Of a DNA stretch of 64,000 bases, positions 8,565-16,647 are shown piece by piece (positions within the stretch are counted from its first letter, which is position 1; every line of letters starts with the position of its first letter). The notes below the pieces were generated by a model. That model ran no database searches. It had not been told where the DNA came from and saw nothing but the letters and a program-made list of their open reading frames with translations. Source of the DNA: Marinobacterium lacunae. Its GTDB lineage: Bacteria > Pseudomonadota > Gammaproteobacteria > Pseudomonadales > Balneatricaceae. Location of the stretch: assembly GCF_000705555.1 (NCBI RefSeq), contig NZ_JMQN01000029.1:1-64000 (forward strand), given 5' to 3'. The position numbers and the translations under genes were made by a program.

Positions 8565-9767
8565 TTACTTCCACACGCGTACGATCAGACTGCCTACACC
8601 GCCGAGGGTGGTCAAGACGACCACGCCTACCCAGCCAAAATGGGCCAGGGCTTGACTGCCAAGGGCAGAGCCCATCGCCATGCCGATGAAACCGCAGGTG
8701 AATAGAATCGCATTCAGACGCCCGCGTGCAGGGGGCTCCAGTCCAAATATCAGGGTTTGATGGGCCACCAACGCACTCTGCACTCCGAAGTCGAAGACAA
8801 TAGCACTGGCGATGATCAGTACAATCTGCCCCTGTGATGGTAGCAGCGGCAGCAGAAACATGGCGGCAAAAGCGAGTGCCACCAGCGCAGAGGCCAGCTT
8901 GGAGACTGTTTCCGGGCCCTGTTTGTCAGCCATTCGACCAGCCAGCGGGGCCGCCAGTGCACCGGCTGCGCCCGCCAGACCGAACGCACCTGCAACGGCA
9001 CTGCCGAAGCCGTACACGTCGGCAAGCATCACCGCCAGAGTCGACCAGAAGGCGCTGAACGACAGGAACAGCAGCCCTTGTGCCAGTGCTGCCTTGCGTA
9101 GCGGCGCATAGCGACGCCAGAGGCTGGCCATCGAGCCCAGCAGCGACAGGTAACTCAGATCGGTGTCGGGCTCAAAGCGTGGGAGCAGGCGCCACACCGT
9201 CACGCCGATCAGCGCTATGCTGAGGGCCGCCAGCAGATACATGCTCTGCCAGCCCCAATATTGGGTGACGAAGCCTGAGACGACCCGCGAGAGCAGAATG
9301 CCGGTCAAAAGGCCGGTCATCACCGACCCGACCACTTTGCCGCGATGCTCCATCGGTGCCATTGCCGCTGACGCAGGGACGATATCCTGCGCCATGGTGG
9401 CCATCACGCCGATGGCGAGGCTGACAATCAACAAGCCACTGATCGTCGGCATCAGCGAGCACATCAGTAGCGCGAGTGCCAGCAGCAGGCTTTTGAAAAC
9501 GATGAGCGCGCGGCGGTCGATTCGATCACCCAGCGGTACAAGCAGCAGAATTCCCAGTGCATAGCCGATCTGTGTCAGTGTGGGTATAAAACCGGTGATA
9601 CTGACATCGGCCTGAAACGCCTGGCCGAGCGTGCTGAGCATCGGCTGGTTGTAGTAGAGGGTGGCGGCACTCAACCCCGCGCCGGTCGCCAGCGTGAAGA
9701 TGATCTTGCGGGATGGCTGCGGCGTCTGAGAAATCGCCGCGGCGGTCAGGGTTTCCTGAGCTGACAT
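8565..9767 (-). CDS. MFS transporter
   Basis: A 400-residue major facilitator with about 12 membrane segments and a cytoplasmic N-terminus of about 20 residues. The loop 2-3 motif is present as PLGDRIDRRALIV (about residue 80), and the second-half counterpart is GRMADKQG. TLYYNQPML near residue 40 is typical of a DHA1-like subgroup with drug or metabolite exporters. Substrate cannot be told from sequence. It is divergent from a LysR gene 107 bases away, which most likely controls it. Confidence 0.85.
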   Translation of the reverse strand: MSAQETLTAAAISQTPQPSRKIIFTLATGAGLSAATLYYNQPMLSTLGQAFQADVSITGFIPTLTQIGYALGILLLVPLGDRIDRRALIVFKSLLLALALLMCSLMPTISGLLIVSLAIGVMATMAQDIVPASAAMAPMEHRGKVVGSVMTGLLTGILLSRVVSGFVTQYWGWQSMYLLAALSIALIGVTVWRLLPRFEPDTDLSYLSLLGSMASLWRRYAPLRKAALAQGLLFLSFSAFWSTLAVMLADVYGFGSAVAGAFGLAGAAGALAAPLAGRMADKQGPETVSKLASALVALAFAAMFLLPLLPSQGQIVLIIASAIVFDFGVQSALVAHQTLIFGLEPPARGRLNAILFTCGFIGMAMGSALGSQALAHFGWVGVVVLTTLGGVGSLIVRVWK

Positions 9768-9861
9768 GAATTAAGCCTCGATATAAAACAGGGGGCAGTG
9801 AATGCGGCTATTGTTTACGCGTAATCGCTTATGCGGTAGCCGGTTGATGGGTAAAACTGAT

Positions 9862-9876
9862 ATACGTATCACGTAT
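9862..9876. promoter_or_regulatory. Perfect inverted repeat over the lysR start codon
   Basis: ATACGT-ATC-ACGTAT is a perfect 15-base palindrome lying in the MFS/lysR divergent region; its right arm runs into the lysR ATG at 9875. It is a candidate operator for the LysR protein, acting both on itself and on the MFS gene. Binding is inferred. Confidence 0.45.
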
Positions 9877-10822
9877 GAAGACAACGACACTCAACAGTCC
9901 TGATCGTATAGAGTTGCTGCAGACCTTTGTCCGCATAGTGGAGAGCGGCAGCCTGTCGGCGGCCGCCGCACAGCTGGGTACCACGCAGCCCACTGTCAGC
10001 CGCCGATTACAAGCGTTGGAAGCCCGTTTGGGGTGCAAGTTGATACTGCGCACGACTCACGCGATGAAGCTGACGGATGACGGTGAACGATGTTATGCCC
10101 ACGCCAAATCGCTCATTGAGTGTTGGAATACGCTCGAAGATGATCTGCTCAATGCCAACGACGAACCCGTGGGGACGTTACGTGTCCGTGCACCCCATGC
10201 CTTCGGTCAGGAGCAGCTGCTCACGCCACTGACAGATTTCTTGACGCGTTACAGCCGAATGTCTGTCGACTGGATGCTTAACGATCACTCCCCAGACTTC
10301 ATTAACGACGGTCTGGATTGCGCAATACACGTGGGGGAGATACACGACTCGAGTGCCGTGGCGGTGTTGTTGGCCGAAGTGCCGCGAATCGTCGTGGCGT
10401 CGCCTGCGTTACTGGCGCGTCACAGGGCACTGGAGGAGGTGGAGGACCTGGCGAGCCTGCCTTGGGTGGCATTGAGCACCTTTTACCGCAACTCGTTGGC
10501 GCTGCAAAGCGAGCAACATCAGCGCAGTTGCGAGCTGACGTTTACACCGAAGCTCTGCACCGACAGTCTGTATGCCTTGCGCAACGCTATTCTGTCCGGC
10601 ATCGGGGTGGGCGTAGTGTCATCGTGGATCGTGACTGACGATATTGCCTCGGGCAAGCTGGTGCGGCTGTTCCCGCAGTGGTGCGCCGCGCCCTTGCCAG
10701 TCTATCTGCAGTATCCCTATGCCAGCTATTATCCCGCGCGGTTGCGTAAATTCCTTGAGCTGGTAAAGGATGCCATGTCCAACCTGGCCGGCACCCGTCC
10801 GCCGACTCAAAAGTGGCAGTGA
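9875..10822 (+). CDS. LysR-family transcriptional regulator
   Basis: A 315-residue LysR regulator. The N-terminal winged helix-turn-helix (about residues 12-70) has the expected LLQTFVRIVESGSLSAAAAQL and QPTVSRRLQALEARLG helices. A periplasmic-binding-protein-like effector domain follows (about 95-300). It resembles the single-subunit CrgA/DhcR-type group. It is divergent from the MFS exporter, so local control of that gene is the simplest model. The ligand is unknown. Confidence 0.88.
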   Translation: MKTTTLNSPDRIELLQTFVRIVESGSLSAAAAQLGTTQPTVSRRLQALEARLGCKLILRTTHAMKLTDDGERCYAHAKSLIECWNTLEDDLLNANDEPVGTLRVRAPHAFGQEQLLTPLTDFLTRYSRMSVDWMLNDHSPDFINDGLDCAIHVGEIHDSSAVAVLLAEVPRIVVASPALLARHRALEEVEDLASLPWVALSTFYRNSLALQSEQHQRSCELTFTPKLCTDSLYALRNAILSGIGVGVVSSWIVTDDIASGKLVRLFPQWCAAPLPVYLQYPYASYYPARLRKFLELVKDAMSNLAGTRPPTQKWQ

Positions 10823-10841
10823 GTCGGCGCAGGGGTAGGGA

Positions 10842-11537
10842 TCAGAGGTGTTCTGAGAGGAAACTCAGTGTGCGTCCGTGTGCCAGTGCCGATGCCTTCT
10901 GGTTGTAGGCCGGTCGCCCCCAGCAGTTGAAGCCGTGGTCGACACCGGGGTAGGTGTGAAAGGTTGCGTTGTCGCGGCCTTCGAAGGCCATTTTAACCTG
11001 ATCCACCGCCTCGGCGGGAATCATCTTATCCAGCGCGGCGTAGTGGAAGAGAATCGGTTGCTCGATATTCCCGGCCAGCTCCAGCGCATTCTGGATGCCG
11101 CCGCCATAGTAGGCGACAGCTGCATCGACCTTGCCCGCCGCCGCGGCGCGGTATGCAAGCTGTCCGCCAAGGCAGTAGCCGATAGCCGCGACAGCGCCGG
11201 TCACTTCCGGCAGGCCCTTCAGATATTCGGCAGCCGCAGCGATATCGGCACCGGCTTGAGCATCGTCGACAGCCTTGCGCAGTTCCATAGCCTGAGCACG
11301 TCCTGCGTCGTCATACCCCAGATCGACTCTGGGCTGCTGGCGCCAGAACACATCGGGGGCGAGCACCACATACCCATCCAGTGCGTATTGATCGGCAACG
11401 GCGCGAATATGGCTGTTGACGCCCCAGATCTCCTGAACGATGACAATGCCGGGGCCTGTGCCGGTTGGCGGCAGTGACAGATAACCTGAAAAACCCGGTT
11501 TCTCTACGTTGAGGATATCGATCCACTTGGAATTCAT
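10842..11537 (-). CDS. Dienelactone hydrolase family protein
   Basis: A 231-residue alpha/beta hydrolase of the DLH family. The nucleophile motif is GYCLGG (Cys near residue 123). The acid and histidine are in ALDKMIP and GVDHGFNCW, and the family glutamate is in VQEIWGVN near residue 36. Cys rather than Ser is typical of DLH. True dienelactone hydrolases act in chlorocatechol pathways, but many homologues have other or unknown ester and lactone substrates, and no aromatic pathway is nearby. It ends a leftward gene series after the VOC protein. Confidence 0.85.
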   Translation of the reverse strand: MNSKWIDILNVEKPGFSGYLSLPPTGTGPGIVIVQEIWGVNSHIRAVADQYALDGYVVLAPDVFWRQQPRVDLGYDDAGRAQAMELRKAVDDAQAGADIAAAAEYLKGLPEVTGAVAAIGYCLGGQLAYRAAAAGKVDAAVAYYGGGIQNALELAGNIEQPILFHYAALDKMIPAEAVDQVKMAFEGRDNATFHTYPGVDHGFNCWGRPAYNQKASALAHGRTLSFLSEHL

Positions 11538-11592
11538 TTAATCACCTGAGATTGGCAGTACGCTGAATGTAATAGTAAGCCTTGAAACATTA

Positions 11593-11976
11593 TTAATTCA
11601 GATAGTTGGACACTTCGATCAGATTTCCGTCCGGGTCCCTGAAGTAGGCCGACAGTATAGCCCCGGTAGCGCCCGTTCGTTTGACCGGGCCCTCGATAAC
11701 CGGTACGTCACAGGCGTTAAGCTGCTCGATGGCCAGCTCCACCGATTGATCGATGATAAAGCAGAGGTCGGCACTGCCGGGTTGGACGTTTTCAGCCTTG
11801 GGCTCGAACTCTTTGCCGCTCTGATGCAGGTTAATTTTCTGATGACCGAAGCTGAGGGCGATACGGCCTTCGCCAAAGACCTCTTTTTTCATCCCCATGA
11901 CATGAGTGTAGAAAGCGACCGTTCTGTCGATATCGGCAACGGTGAGAACCAGATGGTCAAGCCTGGATATATGCAT
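11593..11976 (-). CDS. VOC family (glyoxalase-like) protein
   Basis: A 127-residue protein with the two beta-alpha-beta-beta-beta modules of the vicinal oxygen chelate fold. It starts HISRLDHLVLTVADIDRTVAFY and ends AYFRDPDGNLIEVSNYL. Metal-ligand positions of the fold are plausible: His8 in the N-terminal strand and Glu in LIEVSNY. It is close to the group often named virulence-associated VOC proteins. The reaction is unknown. Its upstream neighbour ends 16 bases away. Confidence 0.82.
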   Translation of the reverse strand: MHISRLDHLVLTVADIDRTVAFYTHVMGMKKEVFGEGRIALSFGHQKINLHQSGKEFEPKAENVQPGSADLCFIIDQSVELAIEQLNACDVPVIEGPVKRTGATGAILSAYFRDPDGNLIEVSNYLN

Positions 11977-11991
11977 ATGAATCCCCCGAAT

Positions 11992-12480
11992 TTACTCCGC
12001 TTTGGCATCGGCACCGTGCTCGGATAACTGTGCCCCGAACCAGCGGTGAATGGAGGTAACAAGGTGAATATCGTCCGTCTCAAAGGTGATCTCGGCACCG
12101 TTTGGTAGTGGGCTGTAGGTGATGCGTATCTGTCCAGCACCTTTGGCTATCTCCTCAATGCCCGGCATACTCGCGCCATGCAGCTTTATTGGATCGCCGA
12201 AGTCGCCGTGCTGAAAGCGCATCGCCTCATGCTGGAGGTGTTGCTGTATCAGCGATACCTGTTGTGGATCTTCGCCCTCTCTCAAAATGACACGCTGGCG
12301 ACCGCCTAGCTCGGTCATCTTGAACAGGTGAACGGTGCGGCCGATGTCGAACGGCATCACGTCATCCGACATCTGGTGAACATGGTGCTGTACATTCTGT
12401 TCGGCGTTGACCGCGGGTGCCAACGTAACGAGCAGCGTCACGGCCAAAGCCCTGCCTGCGACTGTGAGGTGATGAATCAT
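11992..12480 (-). CDS. Conserved periplasmic protein of unknown function
   Basis: A 162-residue protein with a signal peptide of about 26 residues ending in VNA-E. A His-rich stretch (VQHHVHQM) is followed by MPFDIGRTVHLFKMTELGG, ILREG, QVSLIQQHLQHEA and FQHGDFGDPIKLHG. This pattern belongs to a conserved family that databases often mislabel as aspartate carbamoyltransferase; it has none of the features of that enzyme. The His/Met content and the copper locus 2 kb away suggest, without proving, a metal-related periplasmic role. Confidence 0.7.
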   Translation of the reverse strand: MIHHLTVAGRALAVTLLVTLAPAVNAEQNVQHHVHQMSDDVMPFDIGRTVHLFKMTELGGRQRVILREGEDPQQVSLIQQHLQHEAMRFQHGDFGDPIKLHGASMPGIEEIAKGAGQIRITYSPLPNGAEITFETDDIHLVTSIHRWFGAQLSEHGADAKAE

Positions 12481-12491
12481 CGGCTATCTCC

Positions 12492-13103
12492 TTACTTGAC
12501 CTCGGCGGGTCTCTGAACGATGAAATAAAGGTGTAGCTCAGGGTGTTGATCAAACTCCAAATGTTTGCAGATACAGCCCGCTTCGTCGATCACCTTTAAA
12601 AAACCGGGAATACCGAGTGTGGAGTAGTACACCTCGGGCCCCATGAACGCATCGTGATGCTCGTCCGGCTTGTCGAGACCTCCGGCTGAGAAAATGCACA
12701 CACCTCCCGGGTTTAGGGCCGCGAACAGTTTTTCCATCACCGGTGCCTGTTGATGCAGCGGAAGGTGCCAGAGGCTGTCCCATGCGGTGATGAAATCGTA
12801 TTGCCTCGGTGGCTGCCAGTGGCAGATATCGGCGTGGTAGAAGGTGAGTTCGGGGTAGCGCTCGCGTGCCAGTTCGATCATACGGGTCGATATATCGACT
12901 CCCTCGGGGGAAAAGCCTTTCTCCAGCAGCAGGGCCTCGAACCGGCCGTTACAGCCGCAGCCGACATCCAGCGCCGCACCGCGCAGATCGGTAAACGCCA
13001 GGGCGCGAAGGTGTTGGGCTATTCCATTTTCCGCGTTGAACTGGCTACTGGTCCATAAATGGGTGATTTGGTCGTAGGCTTGACCGATCTGTTCCGGTTG
13101 CAT
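12492..13103 (-). CDS. Class I SAM-dependent methyltransferase
   Basis: A 203-residue Rossmann methyltransferase. Motif I is ALDVGCGCNGRFEALLLEKG (about 45-64), followed by GVDISTRMIELAR (acidic SAM-ribose position) and FITAWDSLWHLP. The C-terminal strands end HLYFIVQR. The acceptor is unknown. It lies 12 bases upstream of the periplasmic protein gene, so the two are likely cotranscribed. Confidence 0.85.
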   Translation of the reverse strand: MQPEQIGQAYDQITHLWTSSQFNAENGIAQHLRALAFTDLRGAALDVGCGCNGRFEALLLEKGFSPEGVDISTRMIELARERYPELTFYHADICHWQPPRQYDFITAWDSLWHLPLHQQAPVMEKLFAALNPGGVCIFSAGGLDKPDEHHDAFMGPEVYYSTLGIPGFLKVIDEAGCICKHLEFDQHPELHLYFIVQRPAEVK

Positions 13104-13275
13104 GTTCTGCCCTTCCTTGTGAATCGAGGTTTTCCTGTATCGGCGTTGTTTGACACCCCATAATCGAGTGAGAAGGCGGCCTTGGCTATTTGTACCAGAG
13201 AATACCCTTCAGCCGTTAAAGCGAAGCCTGATTACAGGCGGATCCGTCCGTGAGACCAGCCCTATGGCCCTGGCC

Positions 13276-13833
13276 TCAAGGCATATACAGGTCACCATAG
13301 AAACCATGTGTCTGAAGCACTACGGTGACCGGCTCAGTACCGTTATTCTCCCAGTACCAGCCGTGTGAGCCAGCAAATGGCGCGGTGAACGATCCGCTTG
13401 CTTCACGCTGGTTTTCGCCGATCCAGTAACTGGTGAAAGCACCATGAGCATCCGGTTTCTCGCCGTGCATATCAAACGAGACCGATCCACCTTCCACTTG
13501 CCAGCTGAACACGAAATTGTCGCCGGGATTCATCACGGATTTTATCTCGGCCCCTTGCCCCGGCATCAACGGCACCCGGATCGTGTTGGAGCGGGGTGCA
13601 CCTGCGCTTTTCCAGACGGCGATTGGTGGTTCAAGCCGGGTACTGGAGGCTCCGGCCTGATGTAATTTGTCGAGGCCCATCGTCCGGCCAAGACCTGTAG
13701 GGTCGATTCCGAATTCGGCAGGCAGCACAGCGGTCAGCAGGATAAGCAGAGCGATGGCAAGAGCACTCAGGGTGGTTGTGGCCAGATTGCGGGCACTACG
13801 AGGAGACGCGTGCGTGTCGGAGAGGTTGGTCAT
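13276..13833 (-). CDS. Membrane-anchored extracytoplasmic protein
   Basis: A 185-residue protein with a short cytoplasmic N-terminus, one membrane segment (about residues 20-42, TLSALAIALLILLTAVLP) and a soluble periplasmic domain. That domain looks like a beta-sandwich (FVFSWQVEGGSVSFDMHGE, GSHGWYWENNGTEPVTVVL). It resembles proteins annotated as transmembrane anchor protein beside heavy-metal efflux genes. It lies ten bases after the HupE/UreJ-like gene and is probably cotranscribed with it. No catalytic motif is seen. Confidence 0.65.
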   Translation of the reverse strand: MTNLSDTHASPRSARNLATTTLSALAIALLILLTAVLPAEFGIDPTGLGRTMGLDKLHQAGASSTRLEPPIAVWKSAGAPRSNTIRVPLMPGQGAEIKSVMNPGDNFVFSWQVEGGSVSFDMHGEKPDAHGAFTSYWIGENQREASGSFTAPFAGSHGWYWENNGTEPVTVVLQTHGFYGDLYMP

Positions 13834-13843
13834 GGTGCACCTT

Positions 13844-14599
13844 TTACTTTGTCAGCCAATAGCCGGTCAGTTGAAAACCGGTGAGGACAAAACCAGCTGT
13901 CATCAGTGCTGCGTTGGCTGTGAATGCGTGTCGGTCAAACGATGGGGAGCGTCGCCAAAGATTCATAACGATCAAGATCGCGGTGAGTGCGAGTAGCTGG
14001 CCGATCTCTACGCCTATGTTGAATGCTAGGATGTTAGGTATCAGGCCATCTTCCGAGAGCGTGAAATCCTGGAGTTTGGACGCCAGCCCGAAGCCGTGGA
14101 AAAAACCGAAAATCAGCACCGCGGCACGCGCATCGGGTTGAAAGCCAAACCAGAGACGAAATGCCCCCAGATTATCCAGTGCCTTGTACACCACTGAGAG
14201 GCCGATAACCGCATCGACAAGGTAGGGATTCACAGAGGTATTGCCGAGAATGCCCAGCAACAACGTCGAACTGTGGCCTATTGCGAACAGGGTTACATAC
14301 AGGCTGACCTCTTTCAGACGGTACAAAAAGAAGATCACGCCCAGTAAAAACAGAAGGTGGTCGTAGCCGGTCACCATATGCTTTGCGCCCAGATAGATAA
14401 ACGCCAGCAGCTGTGTGCCACTCACGTTCTCGATAAAGCTGGCATCGCCTTGCGCCACTCCGTGTGCGGATGCGAAACCGGATGCCGTTAACGATAACAT
14501 CGTCACGACAGCGATCTTGAGGAGATAGCCGATCTTCTGAGTGGGGCATTGAGTGGAGTACAGGGATTCATGTTCGCCCCGACGGAACAATCGAGTCAT
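13844..14599 (-). CDS. HupE/UreJ family membrane protein
   Basis: A 251-residue polytopic protein with a signal-like N-terminus and about six further membrane segments. Family hallmarks are HMVTGYDHLLFLLGV, AIGHSSTLLLGILG and FGFFHGFGLASKL, with conserved His and Asp inside membrane helices. HupE/UreJ proteins are linked to nickel or cobalt supply for hydrogenase and urease, but no such enzyme is in the window. Here it heads a leftward operon divergent from a copper locus, so a role in transition-metal movement is a reasonable inference, not a demonstrated one. Confidence 0.8.
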   Translation of the reverse strand: MTRLFRRGEHESLYSTQCPTQKIGYLLKIAVVTMLSLTASGFASAHGVAQGDASFIENVSGTQLLAFIYLGAKHMVTGYDHLLFLLGVIFFLYRLKEVSLYVTLFAIGHSSTLLLGILGNTSVNPYLVDAVIGLSVVYKALDNLGAFRLWFGFQPDARAAVLIFGFFHGFGLASKLQDFTLSEDGLIPNILAFNIGVEIGQLLALTAILIVMNLWRRSPSFDRHAFTANAALMTAGFVLTGFQLTGYWLTK

Positions 14600-14808
14600 G
14601 AGCTATCCAGCGCGTTTTTTGCCAGATTACACAATAGCCCGACAGAGGCCGCTTCAGAATTCTACTTCGGTGTCGGTTTGGCGGCGTAGGTGGTACTTAA
14701 GAGTGACAGCCGACGGATAAATGCCACAATTTTTTCGGTTGGACTCTGGCCCTACGTCCTGAAAACGATTAGATTTGTCCCACTTCCGAGTGCAGGATTG
14801 TTGTGTTG
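14600..14808. other. Divergent promoter region between hupE-like and Met/His-rich genes
   Basis: About 210 bases between two outward-facing metal-related genes. I saw no clear CueR-type operator (ACCTTGCC-like dyad) by eye. No ORF of interest. Confidence 0.4.
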
Positions 14809-15207
14809 ATGAAAAGGTGTTTGCCACAAACGGTCTGGTTTCTGGTTATCGTATTGGTAGCCCAGTTGCTGACTGTTGCCGCGGGAAATACCCACCTCGC
14901 ATCGCGATTGAACCCTGTAGCAGAACAAAGTGCCCATCATGCGATGATGATGAAAATGGATATGGATATGGAGCACGGCAACGGCTGCGTATCTATGGAA
15001 GTTGATCGTGACTCCACGGGCCAGTCGGGCAGTAGTTGTGACGAACAGGATGACTGCCATCTGCAGCATTGCAGTGCGGTTCCCGCGTTGGCAAAGGCCT
15101 TTCCCGCCATGCTATTCCCCGACCTCGACCGATCCTGGCCGAGATTCTCTGCGCGTCCTTTGTTGATGCCGCTTCCCCCCTTGGGCCAGCCTCCTAAAGC
15201 CGCCTGA
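14809..15207 (+). CDS. Met/His/Cys-rich secreted or membrane-anchored protein (CopL/DUF2946-like)
   Basis: A 132-residue protein with an N-terminal hydrophobic signal or anchor (about residues 8-27). It has a metal-binding-like cluster HHAMMMKMDMDMEHGNGC, then CDEQDDCHLQHC, and a Pro-rich C-terminus. A GTG two codons earlier is possible; the ATG at 14809 is preferred. It resembles small copper-responsive periplasmic proteins placed first in copper operons. It lies 114 bases upstream of the cus-type efflux genes in the same direction. Role inferred: copper binding or sensing in the envelope. Confidence 0.6.
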   Translation: MKRCLPQTVWFLVIVLVAQLLTVAAGNTHLASRLNPVAEQSAHHAMMMKMDMDMEHGNGCVSMEVDRDSTGQSGSSCDEQDDCHLQHCSAVPALAKAFPAMLFPDLDRSWPRFSARPLLMPLPPLGQPPKAA

Positions 15208-15321
15208 TACGACCTTTACCGCTGACGGTGGTTACACCGGTTTACCTCTATAGTTTCGAGATTTTTTCGTAAGGCCGCGCCTGTGCGGATGCCTCGCGTG
15301 CGGCCTTGCTACGAGGACACC

Positions 15322-16647
15322 ATGTCGTATTTCAAAATTGGACGTAAGACGCTCCTGCGCCTGATAGGAGCGGGCACCCTGATGTGTATTCCATACACAC
15401 AGGCACAGGTGCTCACACTCGACGAAGCGATCAATCGCGCGTTGCAGACGGATGCCTGGATGAAAGCCAGCGCCTTCAATGAATCTTCCCAGCGATCGCT
15501 GGGGGATGCTGCCGGGCGATTGCCCGATCCCAGGTTCAACATGGCGTTGGCCAACATGCCGACAGACACCCTTGATTTCAATCAGGAAGCGATGACACAG
15601 CTGGTGTTCGGTGTATCCCAGATGTTTCCGCGCGGCGATACGCTGGCATTGAATGCCACGCGGTTTGAGCAGCAGGCCGATATGCAGCCGCTGTTACGTG
15701 CCGAGAGGCGAGCGAGGGTTCGGATGCAGGTCAGTCAGCTGTGGCTGGATGCCTGGCGCGCCCAGAAAAGTCTGGCCTTGATCGAAGATAACCGAGTGCT
15801 GTTCGATCAACTGGTGGATGTGGCTACATCCAGTTACGTAGCGGCTCTTGGCCGCACACGTCAACAGGATCTTATTCGTGCCCAACTGGAACTGACGCAG
15901 CTCGATGAGCGTATCTCGCGACTGAGACAGCAACGGGATATGGCAACTTCCCGGCTTTCCGAGTGGTTCATGGCGGCCGATTCGGCGTCTGACACTCTGG
16001 TATTGCCCGATAGCGTCATGCTGCCGGATGCGGCTGTAGAGATCCCGATCACAGGTGGTGGTGAGGTACGCGAAAACAGGGCAACTGCTTTTGTTGCGCA
16101 CCCGACTATCCAGCTCATCGATCGCCAGATCGAGCTTTCACACACCGACGTTGAACTTGCCCGTCAGAGGTACAAACCCGAATGGGGCCTGTCGGCCAGT
16201 TACGGCTATCGCGGCGAAGACGCCATGGGTAACGACAGGGCAGACCTGATGACTGTGGGCGTGACGCTCGACATGCCGATCTTCTCCACCGATAAGCAGG
16301 ACAGTCAGGTTGCAGCCGCCCGCTCGAAGGTAGAAGCGGTACGCACGGAACGGTTACTCAAGCTGCGTGAAATGGTTGCGGCATATGACAACGCCAGAGT
16401 GGCCTACCAAAGTGCCGAAGATCGGATAGCGCTGTACCGGGACCATCTTTTAGCGCAAAGCCATGAAGCTGCCGAGGCTGCACTCAATGCTTACACCAGT
16501 GACGATGGGAACTTTGCCGAAGTGGTCCGGGCACGCATTAACGAACTGAATAATCGTCTCGCGCTGATAGAACTGACCGCTGAACAGCAAAAACAGATCA
16601 CCCAGATCAATTACCTGCTCACACGAATCGATAGCGAGGCGCAGTAA
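15322..16647 (+). CDS. Outer membrane efflux protein, TolC/CusC family
   Basis: A 441-residue outer membrane factor with a signal peptide ending near TQA-Q and two repeats of long coiled-coil helices typical of TolC-like trimers (LTLDEAINRALQTD opens the mature part). The ATG at 15322 with GAGG six bases upstream is chosen over the in-frame ATG at 15283. It abuts the periplasmic adaptor gene (stop TAA directly followed by ATG). It forms the exit duct of the copper/silver RND pump encoded next. Confidence 0.88.
   Translation: MSYFKIGRKTLLRLIGAGTLMCIPYTQAQVLTLDEAINRALQTDAWMKASAFNESSQRSLGDAAGRLPDPRFNMALANMPTDTLDFNQEAMTQLVFGVSQMFPRGDTLALNATRFEQQADMQPLLRAERRARVRMQVSQLWLDAWRAQKSLALIEDNRVLFDQLVDVATSSYVAALGRTRQQDLIRAQLELTQLDERISRLRQQRDMATSRLSEWFMAADSASDTLVLPDSVMLPDAAVEIPITGGGEVRENRATAFVAHPTIQLIDRQIELSHTDVELARQRYKPEWGLSASYGYRGEDAMGNDRADLMTVGVTLDMPIFSTDKQDSQVAAARSKVEAVRTERLLKLREMVAAYDNARVAYQSAEDRIALYRDHLLAQSHEAAEAALNAYTSDDGNFAEVVRARINELNNRLALIELTAEQQKQITQINYLLTRIDSEAQ

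Noticed and set aside
11992-12480. Aspartate carbamoyltransferase
   Set aside because: Family members carry this label in databases, but the protein is 162 residues, secreted, and lacks all carbamoyl phosphate-binding motifs.
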